The notes below the pieces were generated by a model. That model was given only the letters and a program-made list of their open reading frames with translations, had not been told where the DNA came from and made no database searches. This document shows positions 1 to 5,129 of a stretch of DNA of 5,129 nt, in pieces. The position numbers and the translations under genes were made by a program. Each line of letters begins with the position of its first letter. Position 1 is the first letter of the stretch. Source of the stretch: Paracoccaceae bacterium. Lineage in GTDB: Bacteria; Pseudomonadota; Alphaproteobacteria; Rhodobacterales; Rhodobacteraceae. The stretch covers positions 1 through 5,129 of the forward strand of contig RGAJ01000162.1 of assembly GCA_009920225.1 (NCBI GenBank). The letters are read 5' to 3'.

Positions 1-1
1 T

Positions 2-193
2 TTAAGCCCAGCTGCAATAGATCTTGTACCAATTTTATTGGATATGTCAGCTTGGGCGCTGACACATAAGTCGCCTTCTAAGGAGCCAATCGCACTGCCA
101 TCGAGTATGAACCGTCCACAATCACAGTACTCAAAAGAATTAACGGATCGATTGCGATCTTTGCACTTAGATCCCAGCGATATAGCGATCTAA
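2..193 (+). CDS. HxlR-family winged-helix transcriptional regulator, C-terminal part (cut by window edge)
   Basis: An open frame enters from the left edge and ends at TAA 191-193, giving 63 residues with no start in view. It opens with LSPAAIDLVPILLDMSAWAL, which fits the end of an HxlR-type winged helix: the 'LTxxGxDLxPVL' wing-to-helix segment followed by a helix containing an aromatic 'W' and then 'TH'. HxlR proteins are small dimeric DNA-binding regulators of about 110-170 residues; the DNA-recognition part of this one would lie upstream of the window. The remaining 35 or so residues form a polar tail with a short helix-like ELTDRLRSLHL segment, as in longer HxlR members. Its last 27 bp overlap, antisense, the end of the integrase remnant, so the final residues (about LDPSDIAI) may come from DNA joined by a rearrangement rather than from the original gene. 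The family call rests on a short segment recognised by eye. The opposite strand is also open here, but its translation resembles nothing I know. Confidence 0.6.
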   Translation, partial: LSPAAIDLVPILLDMSAWALTHKSPSKEPIALPSSMNRPQSQYSKELTDRLRSLHLDPSDIAI

Positions 194-367
194 CTTAGCA
201 GCATCACTCATAGCCCTAATTCGGGCATCCCTGAGAGATCTAGTCCTTAAAGAATAAGCAATCCTACTCGTTTTATAATGCCTGCGTAAATCAGCAGGAA
301 TTCTTCGAGAGAAATACCAAATACCATTCTTCTGAAACGTATAGCAGTTAGACTTGGTTGTTAGCAT
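167..367 (-). pseudogene. Tyrosine recombinase (phage/island integrase) remnant, N-terminal DUF6538-like domain only
   Basis: This 66-residue frame reads from 367 down to TAA 169-167. Residues 8-62 match the N-terminal domain found in many alphaproteobacterial island integrases: Y9-F11, then G15-x-W17-Y18-F19-x-R21-R22-x-P24-x-D26-L27-R28, then S39-L40-x-T42, then A48-R49. Such integrases are normally about 350-450 residues and catalyse site-specific recombination with a C-terminal domain bearing R, HxxR and Y. All of that is missing here, and no frame to the left continues the protein, so it should be inactive. The start is well bounded: an in-frame TAG lies two codons upstream of the ATG. 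The gene starts 61 bp past the 3' end of tRNA-Leu and points the same way, the usual position of an island integrase. Its 3' end overlaps the tail of the convergent HxlR gene, marking a probable deletion breakpoint around 167-193. Codon use is AT-rich (AGA, ATA) compared with genes to the right. Confidence 0.8.
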
Positions 368-376
368 GGTCTACGG

Positions 377-402
377 CTCACTCAATTGGTAGAATTAGTG
401 AG
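377..402. repeat. Bulged 10-bp inverted repeat (hairpin) between tRNA-Leu and the integrase remnant
   Basis: CTCACT (377-382) pairs with AGTGAG (397-402), and AATT (384-387) pairs with AATT (393-396). Only C383 is bulged, and the loop is GGTAG (388-392). Read on the - strand, the distal arm is GAGTGAG, ending 9 bases before the integrase ATG. It is the only purine-rich stretch at ribosome-binding-site distance, so a folded transcript would hide it. No T-tract follows on either strand, so it does not look like an intrinsic terminator. It could instead be a recombinase or excisionase binding site at the attachment region. The pairing is seen directly; the roles are inferred. Confidence 0.6.
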
Positions 403-406
403 GTAT

Positions 407-420
407 TACAATGCTTTGTA
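407..420. repeat. Short perfect hairpin TACAA-TGCT-TTGTA
   Basis: Five base pairs (407-411 with 416-420) close a four-base loop. It starts eight bases past the encoded CCA of tRNA-Leu on the - strand, inside the presumed integration junction. It is AT-rich and has no T-run, so it would be a weak terminator at best. It may help mark the 3' processing or attachment region of the tRNA, or be chance. Confidence 0.3.
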
Positions 421-428
421 TTGGATTT

Positions 429-456
429 TGGTGCCCAGGAGAAGACTCGAACTTCC
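429..456 (-). other. Candidate attachment site (3' end of tRNA-Leu)
   Basis: Tyrosine recombinases of genomic islands commonly use the T-arm and 3' acceptor strand of a tRNA gene as the attachment core. An integrase remnant begins just beyond this tRNA 3' end, so these bases (T-arm, acceptor strand and CCA) are the natural candidate. I see no second copy elsewhere in the window; the partner repeat would lie beyond the left edge or has been lost. The limits of the core are a guess. Confidence 0.35.
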
Positions 457-514
457 ACGCCCATAAGGGCACTAGCACCTGAAGCTAGCGCGTCTACCAT
501 TCCGCCACCTGGGC
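429..514 (-). tRNA. tRNA-Leu(CAG)
   Basis: This is a complete class II tRNA on the - strand, 86 nt including an encoded 3' CCA (431-429) after discriminator A432. The acceptor arms GCCCAGG (514-508) and CCTGGGC (439-433) pair fully. The D-arm carries the typical GGCGGAATGGTAGACGCG of bacterial leucine tRNAs. The anticodon stem CTAGC/GCTAG closes the loop TTCAGGT, placing anticodon CAG at 481-479, which reads CUG codons. The long variable arm GCCC-TTAT-GGGC (470-459) is the class II hallmark. The T-arm is GGAAG-TTCGAGT-CTTCT (456-440). The body closely resembles the E. coli CAG leucine tRNA as I remember it, with a D-loop one base shorter. All arms are intact, so an island insertion here would have restored the gene, as is usual for tRNA-targeting integrases. 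Confidence 0.97.
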
Positions 515-530
515 AGGTGTCGTGGGCGTT

Positions 531-559
531 GTCTTAGTCGTGTCGCGCTGGACTGTCAA
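531..559 (-). promoter_or_regulatory. Promoter of tRNA-Leu
   Basis: On the - strand a perfect -35 hexamer TTGACA (559-554) is followed, after a 17-base spacer, by TAAGAC (536-531), a weak -10 with three consensus positions. Initiation about seven bases further on would leave a leader of about 10 nt before the mature tRNA 5' end at 514. A strong -35 with a poor -10 close to a stable RNA gene is typical of alphaproteobacterial sigma-70 promoters. Only the hexamers and spacing are seen; activity is inferred. Confidence 0.65.
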
Positions 560-645
560 TTGCGATAATGCGGGGGCCAAATATTTCTTGCTACAAATTT
601 GGTGCGTGCGGTATCGTTATATTTTAATCCCTGAAAGGCTGGGGC

Positions 646-1809
646 ATGGAACGTAACGTTCGGGTGTTGGTCGGTACGACCAAGGGTTTATTTATCTTAA
701 ATAATTCAGAAAAAGACGATGATTGGGGCGTCTCTGGTCCGCACTGCAATTTATGGCCCATTAATCATGCCATTGCTGATGCGGACACGGGCACGATTTG
801 GGCAGGTGGCGGCGCAGATTGGTCGGGTGCAGGTGTGTGGCGATCAACCGATGTCGGAAAAACTTGGACCCTATGCCAATTGACCAAGGGTCAGATCCAT
901 GATTGGGCGGCGTCCGATCCCCAGGTGGCCGCGATGTTTCAGATCGATCCAACGATCACGTTCCCCTATTCGGGTTCTGTTGAAAATGTTTGGGCATTGG
1001 CCAAGGTCGGCAATGCCTTGTTTGCCGGAACCAAGCCCGGTTTGTTTTTGGTCAGCCACGATGCAGGGGACACGTGGGAAAGTGTGCGCGGTTTCAACGA
1101 ACATCCGACAAAGATAGACTGGGCGCCTGGTGCCGTTGGGATGATTTTACATTCGATCGTGTGTGATCCTGATAATCCGGATCACATGTGGGTGGCGGTT
1201 TCGGCATCTGGCGTTTTTGCATCCGAAGACGGGGGCAAGACATGGGAACGACGCAATCGTTTGACGAATGCGGCGGATCCGCACGACACCCATCCGGCCG
1301 CGGCATGCGGTAATGAAATGGGGCATTGCGTGCATAATATGGTCTTGGCCAAAGACCCCACGTCACAGCGCCGCGTACTGTATCAGCAAAACCATCATGG
1401 CATCTACAGCAGTCAAGATGATGGACGCAGTTGGAACGATATTTCTGCGGGTTTGCCATCGCGCTTTGGATTTCCAATCGCGGTTCATCCGACCGATCCG
1501 AACAAGGTTTGGGTGATCCCGCTGAATGGCGACATGCAGGGTCGGTTTCCCGTTGATGCAGCTGCAGCTGTTTGGCATTCAGAGGACGCGGGTCAAACGT
1601 GGACCGCACAGCGAAACGGTCTGCCGCAAACGGGATGCTATTTTACGGTTTTACGCCAATCAATGGCCGTGGATCACAATGATCCGATGGGATTATATTT
1701 CGGAACCAATTCTGGATCGGTTTTTGCGAGCTTTGATCAAGGCCGCACATGGTCCGAAATTGCGCGACATTTGCCGACAATTTGCGGGATTGAAACCATG
1801 CTCTGCTAG
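646..1809 (+). CDS. BNR/Asp-box (WD40/YVTN/BNR-like) beta-propeller protein, sialidase-like fold
   Basis: This 387-residue protein contains six Asp boxes (S-x-D-x-G-x-T/S-W): STDVGKTW 67-74, SHDAGDTW 137-144, SEDGGKTW 193-200, SQDDGRSW 256-263, SEDAGQTW 312-319 and SFDQGRTW 362-369. They are spaced 50-70 residues apart, which fits a six- or seven-bladed beta-propeller. The first residues (RVLVGTTKGLFIL) are already a propeller strand; there is no signal peptide or membrane segment, so it should be cytoplasmic. Annotation pipelines often call this family 'exo-alpha-sialidase' or 'glycosyl hydrolase', but I do not see the arginine triad of a true sialidase and would not assign that activity. 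Between boxes 3 and 4 lies a His/Cys-rich patch (C221, H227, C228, H230) followed by QQNHHG 247-252; parts of it (GHxxH, QNH) seem typical of the family as I remember it. The ATG has AAAGG at 634-638, seven bases upstream. It stands alone, divergent from the tRNA. Family confident, biochemical role unknown. Confidence 0.85.
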   Translation: MERNVRVLVGTTKGLFILNNSEKDDDWGVSGPHCNLWPINHAIADADTGTIWAGGGADWSGAGVWRSTDVGKTWTLCQLTKGQIHDWAASDPQVAAMFQIDPTITFPYSGSVENVWALAKVGNALFAGTKPGLFLVSHDAGDTWESVRGFNEHPTKIDWAPGAVGMILHSIVCDPDNPDHMWVAVSASGVFASEDGGKTWERRNRLTNAADPHDTHPAAACGNEMGHCVHNMVLAKDPTSQRRVLYQQNHHGIYSSQDDGRSWNDISAGLPSRFGFPIAVHPTDPNKVWVIPLNGDMQGRFPVDAAAAVWHSEDAGQTWTAQRNGLPQTGCYFTVLRQSMAVDHNDPMGLYFGTNSGSVFASFDQGRTWSEIARHLPTICGIETMLC

Positions 1810-1816
1810 GGGAATT

Positions 1817-1849
1817 TGCGAAGATCGGGCGCAATCCGCTTGTTTCGCA
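1817..1849 (+). repeat. Interrupted hairpin after the BNR gene
   Basis: TGCGAA (1817-1822) pairs with TTCGCA (1844-1849). Inside, CGG (1826-1828) can pair with CCG (1836-1838) around the loop GCGCAAT. It begins seven bases after the BNR stop and ends 49 bases before the next start. No T-run follows, so at most it is an imperfect terminator or an RNA-end-stabilising structure separating the BNR gene from the next operon. Confidence 0.35.
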
Positions 1850-1898
1850 CCCAGATGAGATGTAAGGAAAACAAAAGACAAATTGCCGAGGTACAGAA

Positions 1899-2882
1899 AT
1901 GACAAAGCTCGTCACAATTTATGGCGGTTCTGGTTTCGTTGGACGTTATATTGCGCGCCGCATGGCCCAAGCGGGATGGCGTGTTCGTGTTGCAGTGCGC
2001 CGCCCGAACGAGGCCCTATTTGTAAAGCCATACGGTGCGGTCGGTCAAGTTGAACCGATTCTGTGCAATATCCGCGATGACGCGTCGGTTCATGCCGCAT
2101 TGGTTGGCGCAGATGCTGTGATCAATTGCGTCGGCGTGTTGAACGGTGTGGGTAAAAACAGCTTTGATGCTGTCCAAGCCAGTGGTGCAGAACGGATCGC
2201 ACGCTTTGCCGCGCAAGAAGGCATTGCAACGATGGTTCACATTTCGGCAATTGGTGCGGATGCCGCGTCCGAGATTGATTACGCCCGTACAAAAGGCGCC
2301 GGCGAAGCGGGTGTATTAAAGCACATGCCAAACGCCGTGATCTTGCGCCCATCCGTTATTTTTGGATCCGAAGATGAATTTTTCAATCGGTTTGCAGGTA
2401 TGGCGAAAAATGCGCCCGTCCTGCCGATTGTCGGGGCAAATACCCAGTTTCAGCCTGTTTTCGTCGATGATGTTGCGCAAGCTGCAGCAAACGCCGCACA
2501 AGGACAAGTCGCGGCAGGCACCTATGAATTGGGTGGACCTGATGTGGCAAGCATGCGCGATTTGATGGTACAGATGTTGTCGGTGATCCGTCGCAAGCGT
2601 GTCATCCTGAACTTGCCGTATTTTGCCGCAAACATGATGGCCTTTGGATTTGACATGGTCCAAGCGATTACATTGGGTTTGATCGAAAACAAAGTTCTGA
2701 CACGCGACCAAGTGAAAAATCTAAAGATTGATAACGTGGTATCTGAGGGCGCAAAAACTTTCGCTGATTTAGGTATCGACCCTGCAAGTATGGCGTCTGT
2801 GTTGCCGGATTACTTGTGGTGTTATCGTCCCTCTGGCCAGTATTCCGCGATTAAGGAATCGGCCAAGAATTTACGCGCTTAA
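1899..2882 (+). CDS. NDUFA9-like complex I-associated NAD(P)-binding SDR protein
   Basis: This 327-residue protein is an atypical extended short-chain dehydrogenase/reductase. The N-terminal Rossmann motif is G9-G10-S11-G12-F13-V14-G15, followed by R30-V-A-V-R34-R35, basic residues at the end of the second strand that would suit NADP(H). NCVGVLN lies at 76-82, S116 sits in HISAIGAD, and Y128-A-R-T-K132 is an intact YxxxK motif. The C-terminal part (about 170-327) is the substrate-side lobe, ending PSGQYSAIKESAKNLRA. Length and sequence fit the alphaproteobacterial proteins annotated 'complex I NDUFA9 subunit family', homologues of the mitochondrial accessory subunit that binds NADPH and stabilises the ubiquinone-binding region of NADH dehydrogenase. 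It is not inside a nuo cluster here. Because the catalytic residues are kept, it could still be an active reductase. CGAGGT at 1887-1892 is the likely ribosome binding site, six bases before ATG. The MFS gene follows after 12 bp, suggesting co-transcription. Confidence 0.9.
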   Translation: MTKLVTIYGGSGFVGRYIARRMAQAGWRVRVAVRRPNEALFVKPYGAVGQVEPILCNIRDDASVHAALVGADAVINCVGVLNGVGKNSFDAVQASGAERIARFAAQEGIATMVHISAIGADAASEIDYARTKGAGEAGVLKHMPNAVILRPSVIFGSEDEFFNRFAGMAKNAPVLPIVGANTQFQPVFVDDVAQAAANAAQGQVAAGTYELGGPDVASMRDLMVQMLSVIRRKRVILNLPYFAANMMAFGFDMVQAITLGLIENKVLTRDQVKNLKIDNVVSEGAKTFADLGIDPASMASVLPDYLWCYRPSGQYSAIKESAKNLRA

Positions 2883-2894
2883 AGGCCGATTTGG

Positions 2895-4073
2895 ATGGCC
2901 ATAGGGATCGTCGTTCTGTGCCTTGCCTATGTGCTAAGCCAATTTTTTCGCAGCTTTCTGGCGGTGATGACAGGTGTCTTGGCCCTAGATGTGGGCGCGA
3001 CAGCTGATGATTTGGCTTTGGCATCTGGTTTATGGTTTCTGTCCTTTTCGTTGATGCAAATTCCTGTTGGCGGGGCGCTTGATAAATTCGGGCCACGTTT
3101 GACAGCGGCGGGATTGTTTTTGGTTGGGGGTGCAGGGGGCGCGCTTGTCTTTGCGGTGGCAACTGCGCCGTGGCACATCAGCCTTGCGATGCTCTTGATC
3201 GGGATCGGCTGTTCACCCGTGTTGATGGCCTCTTATTTTATCTTTGCGCGGACCTATTCACCCAAGGTGTTTGCCACACTTGCATCGGTCATGATTGGCG
3301 TTGGATCGATTGGCAACCTTGCGGGATCTGCACCGTTGTCCATGTTGATCGATGTCATCGGTTGGCGGGCAACAATGGCGGGTCTTGCCCTTGCGGCGGG
3401 TTTTATCGCGGCAGGTATCCTTGCCTTGGTCAAAAGCCCCCCGAAAACAGACAGCCAGGAAAGCGGCGGATTTATTGATTTGCTCAAAATCCGTGCGCTG
3501 TGGGTCATTATTCCGTTGATGATTGTTCAATATGCACCGGCCGCAGGAATGCGCGGTCTTTGGATCGGGCCATATTTGCGCGACGTCTTTAACGTGACAA
3601 GCCAACAGGTTGGGGTCGCCAGTACGATTATGAGCCTTGCGATGATTGCAGGCACCTTTGCCTATGGTCCACTTGATCGCCTGTTTGGAACGCGAAAATG
3701 GGTTATTATCGCGGGCAACACAGGCAGTTTCATTGCATTGTGCGTTCTGTTTTTGATGGGCCACATGGAATACTGGATCGCTGTTGCGGCTTTTGCGGCC
3801 GTGGGGTTCTTTGGAATGTCCTATCCTATGATGGTCGCGCATGGGCGCAGTTTCGCGCCACCCCATTTAACGGGGCGTGGTGTTACCTTGATGAACCTGT
3901 TTGCCATTGGTGGTGCTGGGCTTTATCAGGTGATCACAGGCAGCTTGCAAAAGAACGCGATTGATGGCGGGCACCTGAGCGCAGATATTTATACAAACAT
4001 GTTGGTATTTTATATCGTTACCCTTGGCCTTGCTATTGTGGTGTATACCAAAAGCCAAGATCGCTTGGATTGA
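2895..4073 (+). CDS. Major facilitator superfamily (MFS) transporter, substrate unknown
   Basis: This 392-residue inner-membrane protein has about twelve hydrophobic segments: roughly 2-28, 40-60, 70-90, 95-118, 125-150 and 158-180, then a hydrophilic central loop 181-198, then 200-218, 238-260, 268-288, 292-314, 328-350 and 368-386. The MFS signature loop (motif A) is visible between helices 2 and 3 as G59-G-A-L-D63-K-F-G66-P-R68. Its pseudo-symmetric counterpart lies between helices 8 and 9 as G258-P-L-D261-R-L-F-G265-T-R267. The length is normal for a 12-helix drug/metabolite-type MFS carrier, and nothing in view fixes the substrate. The stop of the SDR gene lies 12 bp upstream; AAAGG at 2881-2885, overlapping that stop, is the likely ribosome binding site nine bases before ATG. 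The pair therefore looks like one operon, although a functional tie between a complex I-type SDR and this carrier is not obvious. The C-terminus ends soon after helix 12. Confidence 0.88.
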   Translation: MAIGIVVLCLAYVLSQFFRSFLAVMTGVLALDVGATADDLALASGLWFLSFSLMQIPVGGALDKFGPRLTAAGLFLVGGAGGALVFAVATAPWHISLAMLLIGIGCSPVLMASYFIFARTYSPKVFATLASVMIGVGSIGNLAGSAPLSMLIDVIGWRATMAGLALAAGFIAAGILALVKSPPKTDSQESGGFIDLLKIRALWVIIPLMIVQYAPAAGMRGLWIGPYLRDVFNVTSQQVGVASTIMSLAMIAGTFAYGPLDRLFGTRKWVIIAGNTGSFIALCVLFLMGHMEYWIAVAAFAAVGFFGMSYPMMVAHGRSFAPPHLTGRGVTLMNLFAIGGAGLYQVITGSLQKNAIDGGHLSADIYTNMLVFYIVTLGLAIVVYTKSQDRLD

Positions 4074-4127
4074 TCTAAATACAATTCGAAACTTTCCCTG
4101 TCATGCCAATTCGTGTATGACCGCCAA

Positions 4128-4144
4128 GCCCATAAAGATTGGGC
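4128..4144 (+). repeat. Small inverted repeat upstream of asd
   Basis: GCCCA (4128-4132) and TGGGC (4140-4144) can pair around a seven-base AT-rich loop, eight bases before the asd ribosome binding site. There is no T-run. It could be a leader hairpin or a weak end of the preceding operon; at five base pairs it may be chance. The rest of the 93-bp gap 4074-4166 shows no convincing promoter. Confidence 0.25.
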
Positions 4145-4151
4145 ATTAGAA

Positions 4152-4157
4152 AAGGAG
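4152..4157 (+). promoter_or_regulatory. Strong ribosome binding site of asd
   Basis: AAGGAG lies nine bases before ATG 4167 and is the best Shine-Dalgarno match in the window, consistent with a well-translated biosynthetic gene. An in-frame TAG (4164-4166) directly before the ATG excludes any upstream start. Confidence 0.8.
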
Positions 4158-4166
4158 CACCCGTAG

Positions 4167-5129
4167 ATGGGGTATAAAGTCGTAGTCGTTGGCGCCACAG
4201 GCAATGTGGGCCATGAAATGTTAAACATCTTGGACGAACGCGAATTTCCAATCACAGAAATCGCAGCACTGGCCAGCCGCAAGTCGTTGGGCACAGAAGT
4301 CAGCTTTGGTGACACAACATTGAAAACACGCGACTTGGAAACGTTTGATTTCGCAGGATGGGATATTGCCCTATTTGCGGTCGGATCGGACGCAACCAAA
4401 AAGTATGCTCCAAAGGCAGCTGCGGCAGGTTGCGTCGTTATTGATAACAGTTCGCTGTATCGTTACGACCCCGATGTTCCGCTGATCGTGCCAGAAGTGA
4501 ATGCCGATGCGATTATGGGCTATTCCAAAAAGAACATCATCGCGAACCCAAATTGTTCGACCGCCCAAATGGTTGTGGCGCTCAAACCTTTGCACGACCG
4601 CGCACGCATCAAACGGGTTGTGGTGTCAACCTATCAATCTGTGTCTGGTGCCGGCAAAGAGGGTTTGGACGAGCTTTGGGATCAAACGAAATCTATCTAT
4701 AACCCAGTGACCGAGGTGCCGCCGTCGAAATTCACCAAGCAAATCGCGTTTAACGTGATCCCGCATATTGACAGTTTCATGGAAGACGGGACGACAAAAG
4801 AAGAATGGAAAATGGTCGCTGAAACCAAAAAGATCATCGACCCCAAAATCAAAGTCACGGCAACATGCGTGCGTGTTCCCGTGTTCGTTGGCCATTCCGA
4901 AGCGGTCAATATCGAATTCGAGGATTTCTTGGACGAAGACGAAGCCCGCGACATTCTTCGCGAATCCCCCGGAATATTGGTGATCGATAAGCGTGAAGAT
5001 GGCGGCTATATCACCCCAATCGAATGTGTCGGGGATTATGCCACCTATGTGAGTCGCATTCGCCAAGACAGCACAATTGAAAACGGTCTGAATATGTGGA
5101 TTGTTTCGGACAATTTGCGCAAGGGTGCG
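4167..5129 (+). CDS. asd: Aspartate-semialdehyde dehydrogenase (3' end beyond window)
   Basis: The frame is open for 321 codons to the window edge; the family is about 340 residues, so only about 20 should be missing. The enzyme (EC 1.2.1.11) reduces aspartyl-4-phosphate with NADPH to aspartate-4-semialdehyde. This is the branch point to lysine and diaminopimelate (cell wall), threonine and methionine, and it acts in the cytoplasm as a dimer or tetramer. Visible signatures are the NADP-binding loop G9-A-T-G12-N-V-G15, phosphate-binding S95-S96-L-Y-R99, catalytic C130 in NPNCSTAQ, Q157 in STYQSVSGAG, and catalytic H243 in RVPVFVGHSE. The RVPV..GHSE form and short length place it with the compact ASADH branch also found in Gram-positives, rather than the longer E. 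coli type. It follows the MFS gene by 93 bp and may have its own promoter. All key residues are present, so it should be functional. Confidence 0.97.
   Translation, partial: MGYKVVVVGATGNVGHEMLNILDEREFPITEIAALASRKSLGTEVSFGDTTLKTRDLETFDFAGWDIALFAVGSDATKKYAPKAAAAGCVVIDNSSLYRYDPDVPLIVPEVNADAIMGYSKKNIIANPNCSTAQMVVALKPLHDRARIKRVVVSTYQSVSGAGKEGLDELWDQTKSIYNPVTEVPPSKFTKQIAFNVIPHIDSFMEDGTTKEEWKMVAETKKIIDPKIKVTATCVRVPVFVGHSEAVNIEFEDFLDEDEARDILRESPGILVIDKREDGGYITPIECVGDYATYVSRIRQDSTIENGLNMWIVSDNLRKGA

Noticed and set aside
1..192. A - strand frame open for over 60 codons directly left of the integrase remnant, which could be its frameshifted continuation.
   Set aside because: Its translation has no integrase features and contains a run of unrelated residues. 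The opposite strand gives a convincing HxlR-like tail, so this is an antisense shadow.
371..428. CTCA, then ATTGGTAGA (385-393), looks like a tRNA D-arm, suggesting a second or decayed tRNA on the + strand.
   Set aside because: No acceptor pairing, no proper seven-base anticodon loop and no T-arm can be placed. The D-arm likeness is better explained as part of the bulged hairpin.
1094..1609. A 171-codon - strand frame inside the BNR gene.
   Set aside because: It is antisense to a gene with six clear Asp boxes, and its translation is His/Arg/Pro-rich with no recognisable domain.
3258..3866. A 202-codon - strand frame inside the MFS gene.
   Set aside because: It is antisense to clear membrane-protein coding sequence and has a shadow-like composition, with many His, Arg and Cys residues and no domain.
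4093..4121. TTTCCC and TATGAC, 17 bases apart, as a promoter for asd.
   Set aside because: The -35 matches only three consensus positions and the -10 four; this is no better than chance in a 93-bp AT-rich gap.
4626..5066. A 146-codon - strand frame inside asd.
   Set aside because: It is fully antisense to asd, which has all its catalytic motifs in the other direction; its Phe/Asp/His-rich translation is typical of a reverse-complement shadow.
1..5129. Looked for CRISPR arrays, tandem repeats, insertion-sequence ends, riboswitches or a defence or toxin-antitoxin system.
   Set aside because: No periodic repeats, terminal inverted repeats or recognisable defence genes were found. Apart from the left-end integration remnant, the window reads as ordinary chromosome.

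Overview
The window looks like a piece of a marine Rhodobacterales (Roseobacter-type alphaproteobacterial) chromosome of moderate GC. The best evidence is the NDUFA9-like 'complex I' SDR gene and the aspartate-semialdehyde dehydrogenase, whose sequences read like those I remember from that order. This is a judgement from memory, not a search result.

Region by region: (1) Bases 1-428 are visibly more AT-rich than the rest and hold debris of a mobile element. The tail of an HxlR-type regulator enters from the left edge on the + strand. It runs convergently into, and overlaps by 27 bp, a 66-codon N-terminal remnant of a tyrosine recombinase on the - strand. A strong hairpin lies between the recombinase start and the next gene. 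(2) Bases 429-514 (-) encode a complete class II tRNA-Leu(CAG) with encoded CCA; a promoter with a perfect -35 hexamer lies upstream. The integrase remnant begins just beyond the tRNA 3' end, the classic layout of an island integrated into a tRNA gene. (3) Bases 646-1809 (+) encode a cytoplasmic BNR/Asp-box beta-propeller protein with six Asp boxes. (4) Bases 1899-4073 (+) hold a likely two-gene operon (12 bp gap): an NDUFA9-like SDR and an MFS transporter. (5) Bases 4167-5129 (+) hold asd, aspartate-semialdehyde dehydrogenase, cut only by the window edge.

The right-hand 4.5 kb is ordinary core chromosome: an SDR linked by family to respiratory complex I, a transporter, and a step of lysine/threonine/methionine and diaminopimelate synthesis. 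I see no evidence of a novel multi-gene system. The most informative part is the left end, a tRNA-Leu integration junction with a decayed integrase and an unusual hairpin that would bury its ribosome binding site.
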